In this document: positions 32,247 to 43,800 of the stretch, piece by piece
How positions within the stretch are numbered: the stretch's first letter is position 1
Layout of the letters: the number at the start of each line of letters is the position of its first letter
DNA from: Sporothrix humicola
Taxonomy: Eukaryota; Ascomycota; Sordariomycetes; Ophiostomatales; Ophiostomataceae
Assembly: GCA_021396245.1 (NCBI GenBank)
Contig: WNYE01000038.1
Location: 248,001-312,000 of the forward strand
Length of the DNA stretch: 64,000 nt
Reading direction: 5' to 3'
Notes under the pieces: generated by a model
What the model saw: only the letters and a program-made list of their open reading frames with translations
Database searches by the model: none
Told to the model about the DNA's origin: nothing
Position numbers and translations under genes: made by a program

Positions 32247-35200
32247 GGCGAAGGATGTGAGTGAGAATGAGAAGGAGTGTGCTGGAGAAAGGGCGACGGA
32301 AGAGAGCCTCTCAGGAGTGGTGAGGAGAGGAGAGGGCTGTGGTAATTAAGGCCGTCGAGGCGGAAGCATGGTGCACAGAATGGACGCGATCCGCCGGACG
32401 AAACAAGGCGAAAGAAGAAAGCGAGGATATATAAAGAGTCGAGAATAGTCAAGGCTGCGAGTTATGAGAGCAGTGGTCAAGCCGGATATGAATCGAAGAG
32501 GCTGGTTGTTCTGTCACGGAGTTCGTTGTGTTGAGAAGCTCGAACCGGGGAGCATTTCTAGAGGGATGAAGACAAGTCTATGTCGAGAAAGGGTATCTGG
32601 CAAGGAAAGATTGGACACGGTCGTGAGAGCAGGCGAAAGGACATCAAGAGAATTAAAGAGAAAAGGGTCAAGACCAATTGTGAAAAAAATAGGAGACCAG
32701 AAAAAGTTGAGTGGTCAAAGGTGAAGAAAGGTGAAAAGGGAGGAGAATGAAAACAAAAGGTGGTTCGCCAGGGTATGGGGGCAAGCCGACCAGTCTAACA
32801 GATCTAACGCAAAAGGAAATAAACGGCGGAGTCAAGCTGGGATTGTGCGCGAGGGTTGAGCCTGGAAATTGGCAGAGGGTTTGGGTTGTTTTGTGTTTCG
32901 TGACGAAGCAGAAGAAGAGAGAGGCAAAAGAAAGGTCAAAAAAGGAGACAGAGCGAGGCAGAAGAAAGGAAAGGAGAGCAAAAGGGTGAATCGCAAAAAA
33001 CTCAAAAACAGAAAGAATCCTTCAGCCGCTCGCCGTGGAAGGAGCGACAGGGTGTGCAAGAATGCGAACACGGAAAGCAGGAACAAGAGGAAACATGCAA
33101 TTGCATATGGACAAGGGAAAGTGCCATGAACGAGGGAGGTGAACAAAGTGGAAGGAGTGAGTGAGTGACCTGCGAATTACGACGGATGGGGGCATATGGG
33201 GCAGACGGGGCCGTGCTTGTTAGGGGCTCCACGCTGCAATCATACGCAAAGACGCCGCCAGAAACAGAAGAACAAATGCGTCAGGGGAAGGGCAGAGACA
33301 AAATACTACAATAATAAAATCAAGTCGATAAAATACAAAAATGGTTGATAAAACAATCGATCAATTGATTGAGTGGAAACGATCTGTGGAAATCGATAAA
33401 ATCAGGGGAAAGAGCAACACAGCGTTCCAGAGCAAGACAAGGAAGGAGTGCCCTGACTATTGAAAAAGCCTTCAGATTTCTTTTTGCAGATTTCAGTCTT
33501 CGGGTTCCAATGTCGGTTCTTTTTATTTGAATTTTTCTTTCTTTTCTTATTCTTTTGTTCTCCCGTCTCTCTTGGCCGCCACCGGCAACCACACGAACTG
33601 GACGGAAAAGGAAGCTAGAAATCGTACAACCACGATAGAACGCCGAGAAGCCCAGGGACAGCCTTCACACCTTCACACCCTCAAGGCGGACCTAGCGCCT
33701 GTAGTCTCCTTTTACATGACGCCAAGGACACTGTTAACAGTGTCAAAAAGGGCACTAGACGGCCAAAGACCGCCACCTGTGCGGGAATGAAAGCCAAAAA
33801 GCAACCAAAAAGCGTGCAGGTGCACGCGCCGTGAATAATAAATACCCACCAAACCGGAAAGAGCCAAAAAGTGCCAAAAGAGACAAGAGCGAAAGACTCG
33901 CGCCTTTCGCCTCTTCCCATCCCTTGGCCGGCCGCCCGTCAGCCCCTAGAAAGCTAAGAAGAATTCTTTTTCTCCCTGCTATCCAGATTTTCCTAAGATT
34001 TCTTTCTAAAATTTACTCCGTCCCTCCCGCTAAATGCTCCTTCCGATCGCAATCGCCCAGCCCACTTGGGGCAGCCTGGGGACAGAAGCTGAAGCACCGG
34101 GCGAACTTAAAAACCCACATCGGCGGGCCAAAGCTCAGGCTGAGAATGCTCTCAAGACCCAGTCGATCCAGTTCAGTATTGAAGGGTTCCCCTAATTATT
34201 ACATGAAGCTGACAGGTGCAAGGGCAGTTCGTGGTCCGGCCCATGGAAAGTTACTAATCCGGCGGCCGAGGTTTAAACGGCGTGGCCGAACACAGTATTG
34301 AGAATTGACGAGAACAGCTGCCGGTCCGCGCCTTCCTTGCGCAACGTTGTTTCTTTGATGCAAATATGCGAACGGTGAGAGGGAAGGTGCGACGTTCTCC
34401 GTGTTCGTACCACGAATGAAAAGTGTTCATGATCGCGCCTTCCTACTCAGTAGAAACTGCCGACAAATATTGGACTCACCGTGGAGAGAATAGGGAAAGA
34501 GGCACAAATCGTGCATGCAAGGGTCAGGAGCGTTCGCTCCTCCCCTGTACCTGACCAAAGGTCCCTGGCATTTGGTTTCTGGCGATTATTTTCTCTTTTT
34601 ACTTACATATCTCTCCACGGGAGGCATTTTACTCTCTCACATCTGCGGCACATAAAAACAAGCAAATCGGAAATCCATTACAGCATCGTATTGATCTTCG
34701 TTTACTGATTGTCCTTTGAGGACGGCGAAAAAGACGAAAAAAGGCCCTGTCACAGGGAGTGCCAAGGGAGCGGACCCACACAACCACTAGCGCAGATCGG
34801 ACACACTAAAACACGCTCTTCCTCTCTTTTTGCTTTTGTGTCCGTGTCTTGTGCAAAGCAAAAAAAAAAAAGGGGAAAGATCGAGCCAAAAAAGCCAAAA
34901 AGTGCCAACTTAGAACGGCAGGGATGCTGCCCCTGAACACGGGTACCTGGCCCATGATGGGCCTTTGGGTCTTTTGGTCTTTTGGTCTTTTTGATGGACC
35001 AACAGGACAAGGACAAGAAAGAAAAAACCTGGGTTGGACCTGGGTTAAATGCAACGTCAAAAGTTGAAGCGAATGCTGTCCTGAAATCCGTTGTTCTTGG
35101 CCCATGCTGCAACCCTCGTCCGGGTCACATAAAATGCGAAATAGGAACAAAAAAGGAGATGTCATAAAATCGTGAAATCGAGGCAAGGGAAACATAAAAC

Positions 35201-37119
35201 AGAAAACACACACAAAAGCAACGGACCAACAGGAGACGAGGGATAGGCATGTCTACGGCACACACAAAGCACACCATGCACGGAGTGTTCCGTAAAGGGT
35301 TGCTGTAATACAGACAGACGGTGACGGGAGCCACGGGAAGGACGGGAGATTTCAAGATATGAGATGGATATGTAGATGAGGGAGCAAATAAACCTTGCAC
35401 AAGGACGAGGAGTGCCTGCAACGACAAGGAAACCACACGCGGCTCAACCGATGGATGCATATTTTTCGTATCTCGAAGCGTGGTATTGAGATATTACGAA
35501 TAGGAATAACAGGAGACGATGCGACGACGAGACGATGAGACTGAAAGGATGGAGAAAAGAAAGTGGAAAAGGCAAAAAGAGGAAAAGAGGATAAAAGACC
35601 CCCACCTTGTCACGGCACATTCGCCGGGCCCATGCCGAAGAGGGACATGTACGACCGACGGGCGATGGCAGCCCAGGCCCAGCCAGGCCAAGTTCCTGTT
35701 CCTTTTCTGACAAAATTCCCAAATGGCCGTATCTGACAGGACGGCAGAGGGAGAGACGAAAATACAGCTAATGCAATGTCAAGGTACCAGCGATGCAGCG
35801 TTCTTGGGAACGGGCTCGAAGGGCGCTCGAATCTCCCGGCGCAAATGAAATGCCGCCAGGCCGTCTCAGTTGCCATGTCATATATCTGGTCTGTAAATGG
35901 ACGCCGAGCCGAGCGCGAGATATCAAACCGCAAAAGATGTGATGAGATGCTGGCAAGCTCGGTGACGATTTACGTCGTAAAAACTCTTTGCGAGACACAT
36001 TCCAGTCGAGAGGCAAACCCGGACATCTGACGCAGTGAAAGGGAGACGAAACGCCACAGCATGCCAGTGGACGATGCATTTGGACGTTGTTTGCGGTGTT
36101 TGTGCTCGAGAAGCTGTTTTCATCTTTGTACTCGTATCATGATGCGGTATGGCCGCCGTTGAGAAACCCGAAAACCGTTTCACCTTTTCTTTTAGGCTTG
36201 CCGTCTTTTCCTTCTTCTGTAAATGTAGTCTAGCGGAGGATGGGGTGCATGATGCAGCAAAGCTATTTAATGCAGAAGGAAAGACGAAGAAGAAAAGAGA
36301 GTGAGCAACGGCCGTTTTCTGTGGCTATCAGACCTTGTCTCGCTCTCCAGCCATCTTTTTTCCACCGCTCTCGCTTTCTTTTTCTTCTGCCGTCCTTCTT
36401 TCCGTCCGCAGCTCTGCCTATCCTGTCTCTCCTGCCCATCTCTCCCGTCTTCACCGCCGATCCAGGGAGAGCGGCGGAGGCGGCGGAGACCACGGAGGTG
36501 GCAATGTGACAGGTAAAAAATTGAAAGGAGGAGACAGACGAGACAGACAAGCGGCCAAGACGGTTACAAAACGGCCAACGCAAGGGAAAAGAGAAAAGAA
36601 GTGGGCGAGAAGGCGAGAAGAAGGAAGAAGAACGAAATGCGAGGAAAATGCAAGACATTGAAATAGAAGAACGCTGGGATATGCTGGAAAATACTCAAAA
36701 AGAACAAGACAACGCCCACAACACCTCCACAAAACGGTTGTTCTCACCAATGGACAACGTCTAAATCCAAGACAAAACGGCTAATAAATACTACTCTGCA
36801 ACGGGGCGGCGGCAACGGACTCTGGGCAATGGGGCGCTGGACACTGGGGGCGGATCGTAGTGGTAGGGGAAAAAAAGGGCAAAAAAAAAGAAGAAGCAAC
36901 AGAGGGAGCGAAATAAAAACAACAAGATATGTGCAGGCAATGTCGTAAGTCGTATGCAAATCTCCCTTTGATGCACGAGAGAGGAGACGAGTCTGTTGGT
37001 GGAGGTTGAGTGAGGGGGAAAGAGAGGAAAAAGAAAGCACCGCACGGAAAGAAAAGGAAAGATGAGCTACAACGAAAACAAAAGTCAAAAAGAAGAAAGC
37101 AATTGCGGGCAGCAACAGG

Positions 37120-37157
37120 ACAATCACGACAATCACGACAATCAAGAAAATCACGAC
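37120..37157. repeat. imperfect 9-bp tandem repeat (ACAATCACG)
   Basis: Four tandem copies, the third and fourth diverged. On the minus strand it translates to a Val/Ile run, which explains the hydrophobic frame seen there. Confidence 0.7.
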
Positions 37158-38984
37158 GGAAAAATCCACTTGTTTTGAGAAAATAACTCTGAGCGGAGGA
37201 TAGCCGAAACGGGACAAGGCAAGGCCCGCCCCAGTGTACCAGTGTATTAGTGTATCCGCAACAGAGGTACGGATACAGTGACAGTCAGTGAGAGCACTGA
37301 TAGCCAATATGGAGGATCAAGTTTGGAGTAATACGACTTCCAGTGGCACTGTTTGGGATAACTTATTACCGCTAGACTGGGAAGAGCAAGATATCAAACC
37401 AGGCGAAAGCAAAAAAAAAGGAGCAAACGTCCAGAAAAATGCAACACAATATACGAATACGCGATTGGGGGTTGGTTGTGTTATGCAGGTATCGGGGAAA
37501 AGGAGGCGGCAAAGTAATAAGCGAGGGGAGGGAAATGGACAAAAGAGAAAGGAGAATGAGAAAAAAGACGAACCAAGAGGAGGAGAAGTTGTGGAAAAGA
37601 GGAAGAACACAACGAAAAAGGGTCAATAAAACGTAATGGAGAGGCAAAACTGCAGCAAAGTGCAGGAAGTGCAGGGCAAGTTGCAGAAAAGTGTGGGGTG
37701 ATTGTGGTTCTGAGGGTGTCGAGAGTATCGAAAGAGTGTCGACAGTGTTTTGACGGCGTCAAAATGCATCAAGACTTGGCTTTTGGTAGTGGGAGGGTGT
37801 GCTGGAAGCTCCACTTGGGCGGGTCTGCTGCCATGTGCAGACCGTTGGTTTTCTTTCGGAGTCTTTCTTGTTCTTGATAAACGATGGCAACGAGAGTGTT
37901 GGAGATTGGATGTTGGACGTTTGAGCTTCCCCTTTCATGCCATGACCACTTGGAAACAACAGACGTCGAGGGAGACGAAGGTGCAGAATGTAGAATGCAG
38001 AATGCAATGCAGACTGCACAATGCAAAAGGGCGACACGCAGTGTGAAGACCTGCAGACATGCAGTGATAGAAAGAAAAGCATGGAGTGCATGCATGCACG
38101 AAAAAGACATGCAAGGGACGCCCAGTCCACGGAAGCCAGCCGACGCCAAATAGACAAGCTCGATGCAACGCTGGAAAGACCTGGCAGGTCATCAGTAGGA
38201 AAAAGGACGCTGGAAGATGGAAGGAAGAGAGTGCATTCTGGGCTCCCTGCACTGCACGGATGCGGCGGATACGGGGGAAGGAAAGGGCAAAGATGAAAGA
38301 GAGGGTTTGCAGGAATTCTGTACGAAGAGCCGGGTTTGGGTAGACGAGCAGGAAAGACGGACAGCAAAAAGACATGGCACTGGGAAAGGAAGGGACCAAG
38401 TCCACAGTTCTCCAGACCACATCCACATCTACATCCACATGCGAGCATCTGTGCGCCAAGAAGAAGTGTGTGCACTGTGTGTTGGCAAACGAAAAAGGGT
38501 CAGGGCGTAAATGTGGAGGAAGGAGCGATGCGCACCTATCATCAAAAGAACGCAGACAGAAAAGGAAAGAACGACCACGACACAGACCGTCTTTTGGCCT
38601 CGGTGAGGTGCAGCTCGACGACGAGAGAGGCAAGAATGATTCTCACTCCTTTTGTTGCAGTGCAAGTTGAGCCCGTCTCCATCGGTTCGTTCTGCCGTCG
38701 CCTTGAAGTGGACGCTAACATGGAAGGAGCTCCAAGAAAGTGCCTTGAAAACCCGGACAGTCCTGCAGAGGCCCGCTATTACAGAGTTGACCCCAGGAGC
38801 ACTTTCTGTTTGGGGCTCCGTGCATGAGGATTCCCTGTCAGGCGAGAAGGTGAGAGGAAGAGACCGGGGAAAAGCCATGATAGCAAGGGAAAAGCACCAC
38901 AAATAATTTCAACAAGCGGCCAAAAGGACCCAGGCGAACCAAAGAATACCGAAACCCAAGAGTGCGAACCCAGCAAATACAGCG

Positions 38985-39048
38985 ACCCAGAGACCCAGAG
39001 ACCCAGAGACCCAGAGACCCAGAGACCCAGAGACCCAGAGACCCAGAA
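38985..39048. repeat. 8-bp minisatellite (ACCCAGAG)n
   Basis: Seven perfect tandem copies of ACCCAGAG plus one ending in AA. Because eight is not a multiple of three, the minus strand reads a 24-bp period as a repeated SGSLGLWV peptide inside an otherwise unconvincing frame. Confidence 0.9.
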
Positions 39049-42000
39049 ACGGGAACCCGACGAGCATTGACAGACCCGACGGCAACATGGTCGCGGGACG
39101 AGACGAAAGGAACTCAAAAAAGGGGAAACGAGGACAACAGCCCCAGACGCGATCCGACGGTGAAGCGAAAGGAACAGCGGCGTCTTACCCAAACGGGACT
39201 GTTGATAGCAGGTCAGGCACAAATCAACAGCTTCCTTCATAGAGGCCTGAGCGGAGTTGGAGGCTAGCTCAGAGAAGCTGAACAGAAAGGTGAACTGCCT
39301 GACGAAACTCAACATTGACTACGCCCAAATACATAGACTGGTGACAAATCGATGCCAAAGATTCTCTCTCGCCAATTCATAATACTACTCGAAGTAGTGT
39401 CTAGCGGGCGCGCGTCGAGGCGTCGAATAGGGTCAAATAGATGCTAACAGTAGTGGAAGCTAAGGAGAGACGGACACGCACTGGATCCACGGGAAGCCGC
39501 GGGAAAACGCAAGTTAGTGCCCTCCAGGATTCAAATAGCTTCGGCGGCGGAGAGGTCAAAGCTGGAGCTGGAGAGGGAAGCAAAACAATCGACGGGCGTA
39601 AAGAGAAGAGCAGAGAGAGTGGCGGAGTATCTTGAGTGAGAGCCTTTTGACGATCATCGCCATCCCGTTTTGCCGTGACGGCGGAGATCATGGAGATGCT
39701 TGCTGGTGTCGGATGAACACGGGCGGCGACATGCTGGCTAGGGTCAAAGGCCACTGGATGGTCATTGCTTTGTTTTCGTATGGATCCCTTCAAGTTGTTT
39801 TGTTTCTCAGGAACAGTGCCAAACGGAGCGTTGCATCGTCGACCCCGTGTTTACGGCCGACCGTGCCAGAACTGAGGGTTTTCTTTCTTTTCTTCATCAT
39901 TTACATTTATGGACCTCTCCACCCGACAGCATGGACGACTTGTGAGACAACGTAGTACGATTGTTCTCTTACACATTACGGAACACTCGAAATGCATTAT
40001 ATCATTATCAGATATGCTTTTTGGGGCGGTCGTTTGTCAGCTGAGACGAGACGACATAACACGGAGTGTCGTCGAGATAAACCGAAAGGAGGGACGGAGT
40101 ATTACATATTTTGTCTGTCAGATGCGGCAATCTCCATCGACTTCTGACAAGTGAAACGGTCCTACTGTATGCAAAGTCATCATTGTCATTTTTGATAACC
40201 GGGTCAAGATGACCCAAAAAATGTATCTTACTCTATCCAATTTACAACCGGTGACAACCACGTGAAAATAAATGAAAGACCCGGCTGAGGGGCTGATGAT
40301 AAAGGAGACAGCCATAGATTTGTAACCTTGGTACTGGGCTGAGACCAAAAGCGACAGCAAAAGTCAGATGAAAAAAAAAAAAAACAGGAACAGGAAAGGC
40401 GGCACACGGGAGACGGCATACGATAGACATGAAAAATGAAAATTGAAGAGGAAATATGAAATAATACGACGTACTACAGAGAGACAACAAGACAATAAGG
40501 CGGCCCTTATCGTCCAAGACACGGCACAGAGAGCTGGTCGCCGGGCCATACAGGGCCGTCTATTCCGATTAAGGTTGGCGACGACGACCTTGACGAGAAA
40601 GAAAATCAAATAGAAGTCATGGCAAAGAAAGACGGCACTTCTTTGTCGATGCAAATGCACAGCACAGAGCGTCTACTAGTAGGATGGAGACAATATTTTC
40701 TGCACGCCATACGACGTGCAGGATGTTTTTCCCGTCTGGTCTTTGGTATTTCATGATTGTGCGCAGTTCTCAGCAGTCATTGTCCCAGGCCGCTTCTCTG
40801 GGACCTCTCGTCCCGGGTTTTTTATTGACAGTCCCCTATTTACCAGTCTCCTATTTGTCGTCACGCCCAGCCTCCTGGGCCCAATTTCTCGTCGTCCCGT
40901 CTCCCGTCTCTTCTGTGCCGCGTCTGGCCCCTGGGACGACCGTGGATCCCCATCTTTTTTCTTCTTCCGTGCCGTGTCGACGTCCATCAAAGTCCATGTG
41001 GCAGTCCACTCCGGCGCCAATGCAGTACAGAGGCGGAATACTGTACATAATCTTACCCTTCAGAGAACATCATAAATTGTGGCTGCATATGATGTCTGCA
41101 GAGATCCTGCAAAGAGGATCCTGCGAGCAAAGATATCCGGGCCCGGGCTTGCAATAGTCTGCACAAACAGTGGTCAGTGCCGTGGTCGTGGAGTGCCATG
41201 TGCTTGGATCGTGCCGTGTGTGTCTTTGCGTCGTCAGCTCTAGCATCGACAAACGCCCAGCCATGCGACAGACTTACCTCTTTGGATCGTTGGATACTTT
41301 CTTGCGAAGACGCCAACCTCTTTTCTTTCCTAGCTTACTTTTATGTTCTCTTACCCTTCTTGGCCTCAAGGCTCTTTTCCTCGGCGTAGGCCTCTTTGGC
41401 GCACGTTCCCCTTTTCGTCAAAGTTGCCCTTTTCAGCTTTTGGTATATCCTACAATGTAATCCTTGTGATATTCTTTCCTCCGATGTTTATTCCCATTGT
41501 TAGTCCTTGTTTATTCTCGTTTGCCCTTGCCATAAAGCGTCCACATGACCTCGTTTTCAAAAGGTGAGCCAAACTGAACAAAGCTTGGCTTCGCTGGCCT
41601 AACAGCCAGCTTGTGAGAATCGAGGTTAGTGATGCATGGGATGTTTAGCGTCTTGACGAGAGCTGGGATAATTACATACCAACAGGAGGACAATAAGACA
41701 AACAACGCACGACGAAGAACCGCCCTCTTGGATGCACGTATAAGTAAAAACGTAAAATATGCTCTCGTTAGTCTTCTTGCAGCCTTGCCCCCCTGCATAA
41801 CAAGCATGCTGTTGGAGGTCGATCAACAAGCTAAAAAAGAACACGACAGGGACAGCCTCCAGTGTTCTGGTCTGCCCTAGGTCAGTTTGTTGGTATTTTC
41901 TATGCAGCCCTTGTTGGTCTTGTCTGCTTCGTCGTTTCGTCTTGTCTTCCCCTCACTCGTATCCTCGTCTGCCATTGTTTTGGCTGTTATTGTTTGCATC

Positions 42001-42299
42001 CATTGTCCCAGATACCAGGTATTTCGATGCCAAGTCACTTGGCGGTCCTTGTCATTGTTATTGTTTGACGATGCATCGTATACCTTTTTGGCAAACGAGA
42101 GAAAAACAATGTCGACGTACAGGCTGTTGCCGCCGTTGGATTTGTCTGTTGGTCTTTCGTCTCCTTTTTCTATATTGTCGTCTACGGTGAAGATCATTGC
42201 TGCTTCTTACATGGACCAGAACCCATTTACTCCTCACAATGATTCAACAACCGTGAGCAGGTGAGAAAGTTGAGCAAATTGGTGAGCAAGTGATCTCTC

Positions 42300-43480
42300 T
42301 CCAGAGTACAAAAAAGAAATTCTGTTGATCAGTCTCTTCGAGGCCTGCATTGCAATTTACCAGTCCTGCGTCTGCCTCTTCTCGGCAGCCACGGGAACGG
42401 GAGAATCGGTCTTCGGCGCAGAAAAGCTTGGCAGGGCCGTGAGCCTTTTAGTTTACAGAAAGGAAAATGTCCAGCAAGGTGCCTGCTGTAAGATTAGAAA
42501 CCGACGCCAGAGATATTTGGGCTCAGTATCAATTAGGGCAACATTAGCAATCTACACTTGATGATGCTGCGAAAGATCGAAAGGACCAACAGTACGCGTT
42601 CCTAGAACTCGTGACGAGCTTAGAATAACTTGAATCGTGATCGCGATGTTGCGATCATACTTGGACACTTTAAAGAAATAGACAAAGAGCAGTGGCACGT
42701 GTGTCGTTATCAATGTACAGACACAGCTGAGATCCGGCTGGATGGTATCCTATTGGATTGGATATTCAGGAACAGATTATTCGAATACCTTGAGATTAGT
42801 ATCTGGACTATCTTTGCTAAACTGTAAAAGATACTAAACTTGATAGATACAAAGCACCGTCCCTTAGTCGTCCCAGGCTAACTGTTCTCCAACGCCGTAT
42901 GCCGGTATCTTCAATATTTACTCCATCTTTGAGACAAAGGACTACCCCGTTGATTGCGATTTCCACGTGGAAATGCCCCTATCGGTATCGGTGGCTTGAA
43001 GGATTTCGAGATATGCCGTCCTTTTGTCGCAAACCAGCCAGTTGGGTCAATTGGCTCGCCGATAAGGCCCCTATTATTAGGGCCGTAGGTCACCTGTAGT
43101 ATCTACCAAAGTCAAGATAGAAGCACATGAAAACGACGAAAGAGGCAATGGGCACGTCGTCACAGATAAGCCGTGAGATACCACCCAGATTATGCGGCTG
43201 TGCCTGCCAAGATATGATGTGATAGAGCCTCTTTACGGCCATCGACCAAACGGTACGCAGCTTTCATGTGAGATACTTATAGTCAAGATCCAAGGGTAGA
43301 ACAATACACCATCTACGGCATAAACATCAGCTGAGTCGTTATGGGCCTTCCAGTGCTTAACAAAGGCCACCGTTGGACGTATTAGCCATCTGTCTAGTTC
43401 CGTGCATTACCATGATAAGCGCTTGTCTACGGATCCATGGTTAAGCCGATGGCCACGGCTCGCGTCTATGCTCCTTTTAC
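42300..43480. other. segment of different base texture, possible old element relic
   Basis: The purine-rich runs typical of the spacer stop here. The sequence is mixed, without long homopolymers, and all frames are broken every 30-70 codons. A short stem (TGATCGC...GCGATCA, 42,638-42,657) is present. It could be a decayed transposon or pseudogene; no terminal repeats or named domains were recognised. Confidence 0.3.
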
Positions 43481-43800
43481 TTGGTTACCTGATGATAGGA
43501 GGTGCTGTGTGAACAAAAAGGCAAAGTGTATTCGTTCTCCCCATTTTGGTCTTCCTCGTGTGAGATAGCAATATGAATGTGTCGTGGCTGGTGTATGAAC
43601 AGAACTTAAACATCAAATCGCGTAAAGAAAAAGAAACATAAACCCGGAAAATAAAAACAATCAAAAAGTACATTCATTAAAATCTAGGCAAATGACCGAC
43701 CACTCAAAGGTGCTGGGGATATGATAGTGTAAAGATGATATGAGTAGGAAAAGGGAGAAAAAGGTAAAAAGGAAAGGGGGTAGAATCAAGACAGCTTCAC

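Larger units (their letters stand above)
32247..43800. other. 11.5-kb gene-poor region
   Basis: No frame here shows a recognisable domain, a good start and sustained coding codon use together. Most of it (32.2-38.9 kb and 39.0-42.2 kb) is purine-biased on the plus strand, giving Lys/Arg/Glu-rich frames one way and Phe/Leu/Ser-rich frames the other. CT-rich, leader-like segments occur at about 36,330-36,450. It could contain promoter elements of the PH-domain gene, long non-coding RNAs or decayed repeats. Spliced small genes cannot be excluded by eye. Confidence 0.5.

Noticed and set aside
32539..32556. tRNA B-box-like GCTCGAACC
   Set aside because: No pairing T-stem, A box or acceptor stem around it on the minus strand.
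38985..39048. CRISPR-like array
   Set aside because: Direct 8-bp units without spacers in a fungal nuclear sequence; a simple minisatellite.
38779..39315. Minus-strand protein with SGSLGLWV repeats
   Set aside because: The repeat peptide is only the translated 8-bp minisatellite; not evidence of a repeat protein.
40684..41157. 157-residue plus-strand frame with ATG start in the gene desert
   Set aside because: Pro/Ser-rich composition follows the pyrimidine-rich strand; no motif, and the codon pattern is not gene-like.
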